DNA from: an uncultured Alphaproteobacteria bacterium
GTDB taxonomy: Bacteria > Pseudomonadota > Alphaproteobacteria > Rickettsiales > Midichloriaceae
Assembly (NCBI GenBank): GCA_903860855.1
Contig: CAIOSF010000066.1
Coordinates: 1-7,789 of the forward strand
Length of the DNA stretch: 7,789 nt
Reading direction: 5' to 3'
Shown: positions 1 to 6,567 of the stretch, piece by piece
Layout of the letters: each line of letters starts with the position of its first letter
How positions within the stretch are numbered: position 1 is the stretch's first letter
The notes under the pieces: generated by a model
Seen by the model: the letters and a program-made list of their open reading frames with translations, nothing else
Told to the model about the DNA's origin: nothing
Database searches by the model: none
Translations under genes and position numbers: made by a program

Positions 1-10
1 CGCACTTCGG

Positions 11-457
11 CTAGCTAACAACCTTAATGTCCAGACTGAAGTCATCATAGGTCTTACGCCCACTGGCCATATCCTGTAATGTTACTGAACCTAGATAACG
101 CTTTATATTTGTCTCCAAGACGATCCAGGCATGGTGAGCAGAACATATCTCATTATCCTTACCACAACCACCCCCACCACGCTTACAGCGAGTCATCTTG
201 ATGTTTTCGTCAACAGCATCAGCTACATCAATTATAGCAATTTCGTTGCCAGGTCTTGACAGCCTATAACCGCCTCCAGGACCTCTTACTGCTACCACCA
301 GACCCCCTGCCTTCAACATCGCGAATATCTTCTCAAGATAAGGAGCATCTATATTGTGATTGTACGCAATCGCAGCTAACTTCAATGCCACATCCCCATT
401 GTTACACAGGTCAACCATAGCATTGACTGCATACTGACTCTTAGTGGTAAGGAACAT
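11..457 (-). CDS. iscR: Rrf2-family iron-sulfur cluster regulator, IscR-like
   Basis: This 148-residue protein is a winged-helix transcription factor of the Rrf2 family. The N-terminal part (residues 1-65) holds the family's opening 'TTKSQYAVNAMVDL', the recognition-helix region and the wing 'VRGPGGGYRLSRP' (58-69). The ligand region has C91, C98, C105 and H108/H109, matching the three-Cys/one-His [2Fe-2S] site that E. coli IscR uses (C92, C98, C104, H107), although each Cys-Cys gap here is one residue longer and contains a Gly run. IscR normally senses cluster supply and represses the isc operon in its holo form. The ATG at 455-457 is preceded on the minus strand by a G-run about 8 nt upstream, a weak ribosome binding site. 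The gene ends 10 nt from the window edge, so an iscS/iscU neighbour cannot be checked. IscR is the best call; RirA or NsrR are less likely because of the IscR-like length and the His ligand position. Confidence 0.85.
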   Translation of the reverse strand: MFLTTKSQYAVNAMVDLCNNGDVALKLAAIAYNHNIDAPYLEKIFAMLKAGGLVVAVRGPGGGYRLSRPGNEIAIIDVADAVDENIKMTRCKRGGGGCGKDNEICSAHHAWIVLETNIKRYLGSVTLQDMASGRKTYDDFSLDIKVVS

Positions 458-559
458 ATTTAAAACCCCCGGAGCGTTTTCTAAAGTTTCCCGAATTTTC
501 CCAAATTTACAGTGTGCTGATTCTCAATCATGCTAGACATCATATTCTTATTGCACTAT

Positions 560-588
560 AAGCTATCTCTTGGAAAATTAATAGTCAA
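560..588 (-). promoter_or_regulatory. Possible iscR promoter with an IscR-like half-site
   Basis: On the minus strand TTGACT (583-588) lies 17 bp before TAGCTT (560-565), which is only a partial -10. A better-looking TATAGT (555-560) sits too far away, at 22 bp. The bases around the -35, GAGTTGACTATTAATTTT, resemble the left half of the E. coli type 1 IscR site (roughly ATASTTGACTRWWW), while the right half is poorly kept. Autorepression by holo-IscR would fit but is inferred. The leader to the iscR start would be about 100 nt. Confidence 0.3.
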
Positions 589-656
589 CTCTTTTTATCT
601 ACTATTATTTGATGCCTTTATAAAACTTACTTTTTTCATTAGCTTACCTTAGATCA

Positions 657-685
657 TTGCCATAATTAAGAGCAATCAATATAAT
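657..685 (+). promoter_or_regulatory. Sigma-70-type promoter of the symporter gene
   Basis: TTGCCA (657-662, five of six consensus bases) and a perfect TATAAT (680-685) are separated by exactly 17 bp. Transcription would start near 692 and give a leader of about 90 nt before the ATG at 781. It points away from iscR, so this spacer is a divergent promoter region. Confidence 0.65.
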
Positions 686-740
686 CCCCCAACCAATACC
701 AGATCCTTATTTAATCTGTGAACTGGTATAAATTATCTAA

Positions 741-756
741 GTACGCAAAGGCGTAC
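741..756 (+). promoter_or_regulatory. Leader hairpin upstream of the symporter ribosome binding site
   Basis: GTACGC (741-746) and GCGTAC (751-756) form a perfect 6-bp stem with the loop AAAG. It ends 14 nt before the Shine-Dalgarno AGGAG (771-775). The left arm, read as AAGTAC (739-744), is also complementary to GTACTT (775-780), the six bases just before the ATG. The two pairings exclude each other, so the element could affect translation or could be a DNA operator. Function is inferred only from symmetry and position. Confidence 0.35.
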
Positions 757-780
757 AAAGTCTTTAAGCTAGGAGTACTT

Positions 781-2241
781 ATGAAAAACATGGTATGGCA
801 AAAGATCGATACCTTGGACGTTGCACTCATTATCATTTCCATGACCGTCATACTCTCTATGTCCTTTTGCAGTAAGCTATTTTGGATGAGATCCTCTCAA
901 CCTACCAATAAGCATTCAAGGAAAAAGCAAAAAAAATGGCAGAACAATCAAAATACAGTCCTCCAATATTTGCTGATGGGGAGGCAACTCACCATGCCAC
1001 TGTTCGTAATGACTCTAGTATCCACCTGGTATGGCGGTATATTCGGGGTCACACAAATCGCATTTGAACATGGTGTATATAACTTCATCACCCAAGGTTT
1101 TTTCTGGTATCTCGCCTACATTGTATTCGCCTTATGTTTTGCAAAGAAAATCCACGAAATGAAGGTATACAGCCTATCAGAAATGATTGGCCAACTATTT
1201 GGGGCGAAATCAGCGAAACTGACAGCAGTCTTACTGTTCATTAAGACCCTGCCAATTAGCTATGCAATAGGTTTAGGTCTATTTCTCCAAACTATGTTTG
1301 ATATCCCCCTAATGAATGGCATCTTTATTTCATGCGGTACCGTTGCTATATTTGGATGTTTTGGCGGTATAAGAGGGGTGGTGTTGAGAGATGTTGTCCA
1401 GTTCACCCTGATGTATGTCGCTGTTATCAGTGTCGTAGTTTGCTCAATATGGAAATTCGGTGGCTTGGGATTTTTAAAAACAAACTTACCGGACTCCTAT
1501 TTTAGCCTCAATGGCCAACATGACTATAAAATAACCATATTATGGCTGTTCATAGCATTCTCCAGCACTCTGGTAAGCCCTGTATTTTACCAGAGATGCC
1601 TAGCAGCAAAAAACGGAAAGGTGGCTAGAACTGGTATCCTTATTTCAACATGTTTTTGGTTTATATTTGATATATGCACCACTCTTGGTGGTATGTATGC
1701 GAAGGCCATAATGCCAGAGGCAGAATCAACCAATGGCTATTTGTTATATGGATTAGAGATCTTACCAAGTGGATTTAGAGGAATATTCATAGCAGGAATA
1801 GTGGCGACAGTACTATCAACCCTTGATGCTTTTACTTTCTCATCAAGCACCTTGCTATCATACGATCTGTTTAGAATTCACTTCCGTAATCCAAGAATAG
1901 AAACCATCATAAGAACGATCGCCACGATCTTGACGTCAGCAATCACAGCTGGATTAGCTATCTCATTTAATGGCAGAATTGAGGATGCCTGGTTGATGTT
2001 AGAGCTATACGCCGGAGCCACGATCATGATGCCAATAATTTGGAAAAGATTTTTTATTAAAACCATAATTAGAGACTGGCAATATGTTTCATGCTGCCTA
2101 TTGTCGATTATAATTATCGCTGCAACCCATTCCTTCATCAATATTTCTAGTTTTTATCTAGCTTCAATAGCCGTAATCTCTTCTCTGGGAGTTTTTAGTT
2201 ATCACAATTCATACCATAATGATCAAGGGCAAAAATCTTAA
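781..2241 (+). CDS. Sodium:solute symporter (SSS/SLC5) family transporter
   Basis: A polytopic inner-membrane protein of 486 residues, presumably importing a solute with Na+; the substrate cannot be read from the sequence. The frame is open further up to a GTG at 718, but the ATG at 781 is chosen because AGGAG sits 5 nt before it and the protein then begins with a short polar head and a membrane helix (about 13-30). A polar Lys/Gln/Asn-rich loop follows (38-60). Family hallmarks are 'MGRQL' (66-70) at the start of the core, 'GGIRGVVLRDVVQ' (195-207), 'SPVFYQRCLAAKNGK' (266-280), and the helix with 'AGIVATVLSTLDAF' (338-351) then 'SSSTLLSYD' (354-362), which corresponds to the conserved Ser/Asp-rich Na+-site helix of the family. 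Hydrophobic segments continue to about residue 475, giving some 12 or 13 membrane spans. It has its own promoter and diverges from iscR. The length is normal and no lesion is seen. Family confidence is high and specificity unknown. Confidence 0.85.
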   Translation: MKNMVWQKIDTLDVALIIISMTVILSMSFCSKLFWMRSSQPTNKHSRKKQKKWQNNQNTVLQYLLMGRQLTMPLFVMTLVSTWYGGIFGVTQIAFEHGVYNFITQGFFWYLAYIVFALCFAKKIHEMKVYSLSEMIGQLFGAKSAKLTAVLLFIKTLPISYAIGLGLFLQTMFDIPLMNGIFISCGTVAIFGCFGGIRGVVLRDVVQFTLMYVAVISVVVCSIWKFGGLGFLKTNLPDSYFSLNGQHDYKITILWLFIAFSSTLVSPVFYQRCLAAKNGKVARTGILISTCFWFIFDICTTLGGMYAKAIMPEAESTNGYLLYGLEILPSGFRGIFIAGIVATVLSTLDAFTFSSSTLLSYDLFRIHFRNPRIETIIRTIATILTSAITAGLAISFNGRIEDAWLMLELYAGATIMMPIIWKRFFIKTIIRDWQYVSCCLLSIIIIAATHSFINISSFYLASIAVISSLGVFSYHNSYHNDQGQKS

Positions 2242-2458
2242 TTATTTATCTTGACATGCTAGCGATGCGTAAGATACGCTTATACGTATAGCTTGGTACT
2301 GCAGTCGGTGAATTTGCCTGTGTACTGGGGTGTGCGCTCTAAAGGAAAGATGGTAGAAGTACTCGACGTTAAGTCCGTTTTATAAATAGGTGTCATGGGA
2401 ATAAAGGGCATATGTAGGATTCATAATATTTAATCAACTTTTTCGGTAGTTATATATG
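2242..2458. other. Spacer with a stem-loop and a less AT-rich block open on both strands
   Basis: Just after the symporter stop there is a nested inverted repeat: GCTA (2258-2261) pairs with TAGC (2289-2292), and GCGTA (2267-2271) with TACGC (2275-2279). It is not followed by a T-run, so it is a poor intrinsic terminator. From about 2256 to 2380 the DNA is clearly richer in G and C than the flanks. A plus-strand frame is open for 40 codons (2263-2385) without a convincing start, and a minus-strand frame of 43 codons (2280-2411) starts with ATG but has no clear ribosome binding site. I recognise neither product. It may be a repeat, an RNA or a gene remnant. Confidence 0.3.
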
Positions 2459-2488
2459 TTGAATTTATGTTTCTATTAGGTTTATAAT
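2459..2488 (+). promoter_or_regulatory. Promoter of the small basic protein gene
   Basis: TTGAAT (2459-2464) and a perfect TATAAT (2483-2488) are 18 bp apart. Transcription would begin near 2495, leaving a leader of about 28 nt that contains AAGG before the ATG at 2523. Confidence 0.5.
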
Positions 2489-2522
2489 CCAAGATAGCTG
2501 TAACTCATTCATAAGGTTGTAT

Positions 2523-2768
2523 ATGAACAGTGTTGAAGTAAGTGACCATGCCACGAGTATTAGTAACAAGAAGCATATTAAAGCTGAGAGTGCCTTGTTT
2601 AGCCTATTCAGAAGGATATTTAGTATGCTTGCAGAAAAGTCCGAAGTTATGGACAGCAACGTAAGTTCAAACCACAGAAGCATTAGCCCAACTGTGAAAC
2701 AGGATTGTAAGGGCGTGAGCATCAAAAAGAGATATTGGGTAGTGCGCATCAAAACTCCGAGGAGATGA
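2523..2768 (+). CDS. Small basic hypothetical protein (81 residues)
   Basis: Not recognised as any known family. The frame can be extended to a TTG at 2517, but the ATG at 2523 is preferred because AAGG (2513-2516) lies 6 nt before it. A promoter-like pair ends 35 nt upstream. The protein is polar and Lys/Arg/Ser-rich. It contains a likely amphipathic helix around residues 22-40 ('ESALFSLFRRIFSMLAEKS') and a strongly basic end ('RIKTPRR'). There is no signal peptide or clear membrane span and only one Cys (62). Between a transporter gene and an IS1 wreck, it could be an orphan accessory gene, a small secreted protein or a fragment. The opposite strand also has a 94-residue hydrophobic frame with a GGAG 5 nt before its ATG, so strand choice rests mainly on the better plus-strand promoter. 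Real-gene status is about even. Confidence 0.45.
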   Translation: MNSVEVSDHATSISNKKHIKAESALFSLFRRIFSMLAEKSEVMDSNVSSNHRSISPTVKQDCKGVSIKKRYWVVRIKTPRR

Positions 2769-2867
2769 AATCTAATACCGCAAGCTCAGCTTTTAACCTA
2801 AATTAAATACGCAAATTCGAAATCTCATTCTTGGGAGTGTTTACGTAAAGATAGACAAGGCTCTTTT

Positions 2868-3444
2868 TTAAAAAGAAGAAAACACCTCTTGCTGAGTGAT
2901 ATTGCACCAAATTTTCATGGTTATATCGAGCATTTCTGCAGTCTTTGAGACTATTTTAGTTCTGCGAGTCATACGCCCAAGGTGGTGTCGCGTGTTGCTA
3001 TTATTTCTTTCTATCATAGTTGTATGATATTTGCCGATAACATGACGATCTTTTGGTAAAGTACTTGAAAAAACATTCCAATCATCGGTGTAAAAAATGC
3101 AATCATGGATATGCTTAACTTTGTCGTAAAGCCTTATAAATGTAACGGCATTACGATCATCAATAATCCAAGCGATCGTCTTTTTTATGCCATGATCTAA
3201 TACTTTTATAATCCATTTTTTGTTTTTTTTTGACTTGATAAAAAGTGCCACATCTCATCAAATGCAATAGACAAGCTCTAGCGAAGTCAAATTCTATGTA
3301 TTTCATTTCCTGATTGATCGAAGGTTCTACCAAGATTGCAGCCTCTTTCTTGATCCCTACAGATCTTGCATTTGTAGCTCTGCTTATTTAGGTACTTTGC
3401 CGTTTTTTACCACATTATTTTCAGAGCAACTTTTGTAAATTCAT
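2868..3444 (-). pseudogene. Degraded IS1-family transposase (InsA-InsB remnant)
   Basis: The 3' part is an open frame of 127 codons (2868-3251) that aligns by eye with IS1 InsB. It has 'KKNKKWIIKVLD', 'FYTDDWNVF' with the second catalytic Asp, and 'MIERNNSNTRHHLGR' with the catalytic Glu region. The first catalytic Asp, in 'FDEMWHF', is in another frame just upstream, with a run of five T at the junction. Further upstream the InsA zinc-binding start is visible as 'SENNVVKNGKVPK', a stop at 3384-3386, then 'KQSYKCKIC' after a +1 shift. That frame also ends in a stop. The remnant spans about 192 codons against roughly 232 for the usual InsAB' fusion, and the distance from CKIC to DEMW is short, so part of the helix-turn-helix region appears deleted. 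IS1 normally uses one programmed frameshift, but the several breaks here mean it cannot make active transposase. Terminal repeats and target duplications could not be defined. Confidence 0.8.
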
Positions 3445-3480
3445 TATATTGCAATATAATGAATTTACAAACAAGCTCTG
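3422..3480. repeat. Perfect 40-bp palindrome with extended arms at the IS1 remnant edge
   Basis: Positions 3432-3471 form a perfect palindrome centred between 3451 and 3452 (left arm TTTGTAAATTCATTATATTG). Outside it, after a 4-nt and a 3-nt mismatch, CAGAGC (3422-3427) pairs again with GCTCTG (3475-3480). Each arm, read outward, contains ATGAATTTACAAA. On the minus strand this ATG (3442-3444) is where the transposase remnant begins, and on the plus strand (3459-3461) it opens a frame of only 31 codons ending at 3554. There is no T-run or GC-rich core, so it is not a standard terminator. It may be an inverted duplication of an insertion-sequence end or a cruciform-forming element. Confidence 0.75.
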
Positions 3481-3604
3481 TAAATCTTCCAAATCATGAT
3501 AAATGGAAAGGGATCAAAGAAAGACACATCTTGGTCTGTCATCAATTAAATTAATATAATGTACCAACTAATCGGCGACGAGTCTTACCCACCATGCATT
3601 TTTA

Positions 3605-4867
3605 TTACTTACTACTAATAAGCTGCGATTCTGTGATCAAACCTAGCGCTATAGCTGCTCTCTCTAACTTAAGGACTTTGGCGTAAGCATCAGATACAAC
3701 TCTCTTCTTTATAGCACTGGTTTCGAGCTTCAACTCCCTGACCATAGCAGTTAATCTACTGGCCGATTCTTCAAGTTTAATAAGTTTTTTCTGCAAACCA
3801 ACATTAAGATTATTTGCTACGCTGTTAGCCATATTATTAACATTATTTTTCATGCTATTCGCTATGTCAGAAGCTGATTTCTCAATCATCTTCAGCTTTT
3901 CTGCAGCTAATGCAGCCATACTATCGGCAAACCTTTCAACAATTACAAGTTTCTCAGACCATTTATCTTCCTTGATGGCGTTCATTTCCTCCATCACTGC
4001 AATAATTCTCTCTTTTGGTGTTCTAACTAGATTGGATGCAAGACCAACTTTAGCTAGCAGGGCAATTAACCACTTATGAATATCAAGATGATACCACTTA
4101 TGGCCATTACGATAGTCACTTCCGAAAGCATGATGGAAATTATGCCAATTCTCTCCCAACAACAAAAAGAAAAGCCACCAAATATCACCAGAGGTATCAT
4201 TAGCATACTTTTTGCTTCCCATAAAGTGACAAACAGAATTCACGCAAAAAGTCATCTGCTGCTGGAATGCCCTTCCAAGCCCCATGAATACCAAACCAGC
4301 ACAAACAGACCTTAGATCGTGATTGCCACAGAAATAGCCTATCAAAGCAGGAACAACCACATTCATAAATGTAGCTATTTGCCAATAATACTTCAGCTGA
4401 AAAACAAGAATCTTGTTTTTACCTAAAGTAGCAGCTGTACCTTTGTCTATGTGCTTGATGGTCAGTTCTCCAACCAGCATCCAACCAATATGAGCCCAGA
4501 AAAACCCCTTTAGCTTATTTTTATATCTGACTGGCGTATGAGGATCCTTATCTGTATCGGCAAATGCGTGATGGAACCTATGATCTGATACCCAGGCTAT
4601 GGCCGGTCCTTGAAGAGTTGCTGCGCTTACTAGCATCAAGATAAACTCCAAAACCTTATTAATTTTATATGATGCATGGGACCATAATCTGTGGAATCCA
4701 AGGCCAACAGAAATATTACAAGCATAATAGGCACCGACAAAAAGAAGTATCTCAAACTTGCCTATGCCATACATCTCACCATACATGATTGCAGTGATGA
4801 TGATAAAAATTGGTAATATAATAAGGACTGAAGTTGTCAGCCAGTTGATTTGATTAGCTTTTTTCAT
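3605..4867 (-). CDS. Membrane fatty acid (acyl-CoA/acyl-lipid) desaturase with long helical C-terminal tail
   Basis: A 420-residue inner-membrane di-iron enzyme, expected to insert a cis double bond (delta-9 type by resemblance) into saturated acyl chains using O2 and an electron donor. All metal ligands of the stearoyl-CoA desaturase type are visible: HRLWSH (59-64), HRFHH (96-100), NSVCH (210-214) and HNFHH (242-246), the last inside 'GENWHNFHH'. Membrane helices lie near 11-30, 37-56, 73-90, 165-180 and 185-197. The catalytic part ends near residue 285. The remaining 135 residues form an Ala/Lys/Glu/Asn-rich tail with heptad-like spacing and an Asn-rich patch ('NNVNNMANSVANN', 341-353), predicted to be amphipathic helix or coiled coil. 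The ATG at 4865-4867 has a weak GAGACGG upstream, and a good promoter precedes it, so it is probably transcribed alone. The downstream neighbour is the IS1 remnant. The product class is certain enough; substrate and tail function are not. Confidence 0.9.
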   Translation of the reverse strand: MKKANQINWLTTSVLIILPIFIIITAIMYGEMYGIGKFEILLFVGAYYACNISVGLGFHRLWSHASYKINKVLEFILMLVSAATLQGPAIAWVSDHRFHHAFADTDKDPHTPVRYKNKLKGFFWAHIGWMLVGELTIKHIDKGTAATLGKNKILVFQLKYYWQIATFMNVVVPALIGYFCGNHDLRSVCAGLVFMGLGRAFQQQMTFCVNSVCHFMGSKKYANDTSGDIWWLFFLLLGENWHNFHHAFGSDYRNGHKWYHLDIHKWLIALLAKVGLASNLVRTPKERIIAVMEEMNAIKEDKWSEKLVIVERFADSMAALAAEKLKMIEKSASDIANSMKNNVNNMANSVANNLNVGLQKKLIKLEESASRLTAMVRELKLETSAIKKRVVSDAYAKVLKLERAAIALGLITESQLISSK

Positions 4868-4900
4868 GAACCGTCTCGTACAAATGAAAATTACGACTGC

Positions 4901-4929
4901 ATTATATGGTTTAGGGCGGCGTGAGTAAA
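4901..4929 (-). promoter_or_regulatory. Promoter of the desaturase gene
   Basis: On the minus strand TTTACT (4924-4929, four of six consensus bases) is followed after 17 bp by a perfect TATAAT (4901-4906). Transcription would start near 4894, giving a leader of about 27 nt to the ATG at 4867. It lies within the 124-nt gap after the leucine-rich-repeat gene, so the desaturase has its own transcription start. Confidence 0.6.
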
Positions 4930-4991
4930 GGCATTTATTCTTTCTTATTTACTCTTTCTTTATTTTATTACCTAGTTTTACCAAGCGTTAC

Positions 4992-6476
4992 TTAGATTTT
5001 ACGTTGCTGGGGGATGGATTTCAGTGTGTCATCATACGCCTTGCTGGCATAGTCCCCTACCAACTTATCAAGAACACCTGGTGAATTCTGCAACAAAAAG
5101 ACGTAAGCCATACTCACAACGGCTTTATCTTCGTTCCTAATACTCTCATGCTCGCCTCTTGCTGGCAAGCATGTAGATGCTAAATACTCATTTATGTACT
5201 CCTTGTACTGACCTACGAGATGGTTCTTTCTGTTTATAGGATTTTCCATTGCTATCTTCATAGCGAAACTCGTTTTTGGTAAAGATGAAGAATCATTTGC
5301 CGGTATCTTGTTGCGCAATTCCCCGCTCTCATATAGCCCTAGACAAAAGGCATCAACAACCTCTGCAGATTTTTGTACTAAATGGTGAGTTTCCAAAGCC
5401 TTTTCAGCTATATGATGATATATGCTAGCACCCATATTCTTGCTTCCATCTTCAACAATCGGTCCACCTTCACCATCCGGTTGAAAGAGAGACAGGTAAC
5501 CACTGGCACTTAATTCATCGGTAAATCTTATACTAATCTTTGCCCTATCTTTAATAACATCTTGTATTGCTAATAACAAAGCATCGCTACTGTGCTGATG
5601 CTTAAAGAAAGCAAAGGCTAAATCTTCATCAGTGATAGTAATGTTTTTAATGCAATCTTCAATTTTCTTTCTAGTATCATCTAAATTAGTATTGTGATAT
5701 GAAGTCACGAGACCATTATCAGCAACTAAGCCTCGTATCTTTTGATATCTCCTATTGGCTTCAATATTCAATAAAAGCTCGTCGTTTAGTCGTTCTAGGT
5801 CGGGGTTTATAATTACCGGTTCTTTGATACCAAACAGCTCTGTGGTAACATTAGCACCTTCAAGCATATCTACTAGCTTGATTTCCTTATAAATACCCTG
5901 ATCTAAATATCCATCTCTACGAATCTCTGTTACATCGCTCTTTAGTATACTAAGATTAAGATAACTCAGCCTTTCTTCGCTCGCATTTGATAGTCCATTG
6001 CCCTCCAATTCAAGCATCTTGATTTTACTCTCAGCTATAGAATCACAGAATAACCTCCACTCATGATCAGATAGCTGATCAAATTTACAGCCGACAATAG
6101 AAAGCTCAATAAGACCACCCCTAGCTATAGCATCACATAATCTACCAACGCCTGCATCAGCAATGTCTACAGAAGTAAGACTAAGCTTGGAAATACCACC
6201 TCCCTCGCTTCCCAGCAGGATGAGATCGCATATTTCACCCATTTGCTTATCTGATAAACGATGATTCTGCAGTTGTACTTCACCAGAAGCCTTTGAAAGG
6301 ATAGCATCAACCTCGGCTGGAGAGAAAGGCTGCTCTTTATCAACCTGCCCACCGCGGACACTACGTGGGGATAAGGCTGGTTCCGTACGCTTCAGGACAC
6401 TCCACAGAGATCGCTCTGGTGCAACACCTACACCACCAGCACCAACTCTAATATCATCATTATCCCCACGTCGCAT
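4992..6476 (-). CDS. Leucine-rich-repeat (ribonuclease-inhibitor type) protein, candidate secreted effector
   Basis: A 494-residue soluble protein with no signal peptide or membrane segment. Residues 1-50 are polar and probably disordered. About 65-175 hold four imperfect repeats of 27-29 residues: 'VQLQNHRLSD' (67-76), 'ISKLSLTSVDIADAG' (95-109), 'LIELSIVGCKFDQLSD' (122-137) and 'IKMLELEGNGLSNAS' (152-166). Each is followed by a helix such as 'GRLCDAIARGG'. This beta-turn-alpha pattern is that of ribonuclease-inhibitor-type leucine-rich repeats. Residues 180-494 are mostly helical by composition and match nothing I recognise. The ATG at 6474-6476 has no clear Shine-Dalgarno, but an in-frame TGA lies only 7-9 nt upstream, so it is the first possible start; the next Met is at residue 79. 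Eukaryote-like repeats without an export signal suggest a protein-binding role, possibly as a type IV secretion substrate; that is inference. Neighbours give no functional clue. Confidence 0.7.
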   Translation of the reverse strand: MRRGDNDDIRVGAGGVGVAPERSLWSVLKRTEPALSPRSVRGGQVDKEQPFSPAEVDAILSKASGEVQLQNHRLSDKQMGEICDLILLGSEGGGISKLSLTSVDIADAGVGRLCDAIARGGLIELSIVGCKFDQLSDHEWRLFCDSIAESKIKMLELEGNGLSNASEERLSYLNLSILKSDVTEIRRDGYLDQGIYKEIKLVDMLEGANVTTELFGIKEPVIINPDLERLNDELLLNIEANRRYQKIRGLVADNGLVTSYHNTNLDDTRKKIEDCIKNITITDEDLAFAFFKHQHSSDALLLAIQDVIKDRAKISIRFTDELSASGYLSLFQPDGEGGPIVEDGSKNMGASIYHHIAEKALETHHLVQKSAEVVDAFCLGLYESGELRNKIPANDSSSLPKTSFAMKIAMENPINRKNHLVGQYKEYINEYLASTCLPARGEHESIRNEDKAVVSMAYVFLLQNSPGVLDKLVGDYASKAYDDTLKSIPQQRKI

Positions 6477-6509
6477 AACGGATCAGCATCGTTCATATTC
6501 GTAGTTACT

Positions 6510-6538
6510 CTAATAGCACATTTTACCGCCTTGTGCAA
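6510..6538 (-). promoter_or_regulatory. Weak candidate promoter of the leucine-rich-repeat gene
   Basis: On the minus strand TTGCAC (6533-6538) lies 17 bp before TATTAG (6510-6515). Both boxes are imperfect, and a TAAAAT nearby is an alternative -10. The start would be near 6503, about 27 nt before the ATG. Confidence 0.3.
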
Positions 6539-6567
6539 GATAAATTATCCATTGATATTATCACATA

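Noticed and set aside
718..780. Upstream GTG extension of the symporter
   Set aside because: No ribosome binding site at the GTG, it would lie within the leader hairpin region, and the ATG at 781 has AGGAG at ideal spacing.
1878..2141. Minus-strand frame inside the symporter gene
   Set aside because: It is the antisense of conserved membrane helices and has no independent support.
2251..2285. TTGACA after the symporter as a promoter
   Set aside because: No acceptable -10 at 16-18 bp; the bases there belong to the inverted repeat.
2242..2458. tRNA, tmRNA, RNase P or SRP RNA in the spacer
   Set aside because: None of the diagnostic motifs (T-loop, GAGGAAAGTCC-like core, SRP tetraloop region) could be found.
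2465..2752. Minus-strand hydrophobic frame of 94-95 codons opposite the small basic protein, with GGAG before its ATG
   Set aside because: The plus-strand frame has the better promoter, and antisense of a Lys/Ser-rich gene naturally looks Leu/Phe-rich. Only one strand is likely real; doubt remains.
3459..3554. 31-codon plus-strand frame starting in the palindrome
   Set aside because: Too short, no promoter or ribosome binding site; it arises from the mirrored palindrome arm.
4076..4385. Open frames on both strands inside the desaturase gene
   Set aside because: They are shadows: the desaturase frame contains all the catalytic histidine boxes over the same bases.
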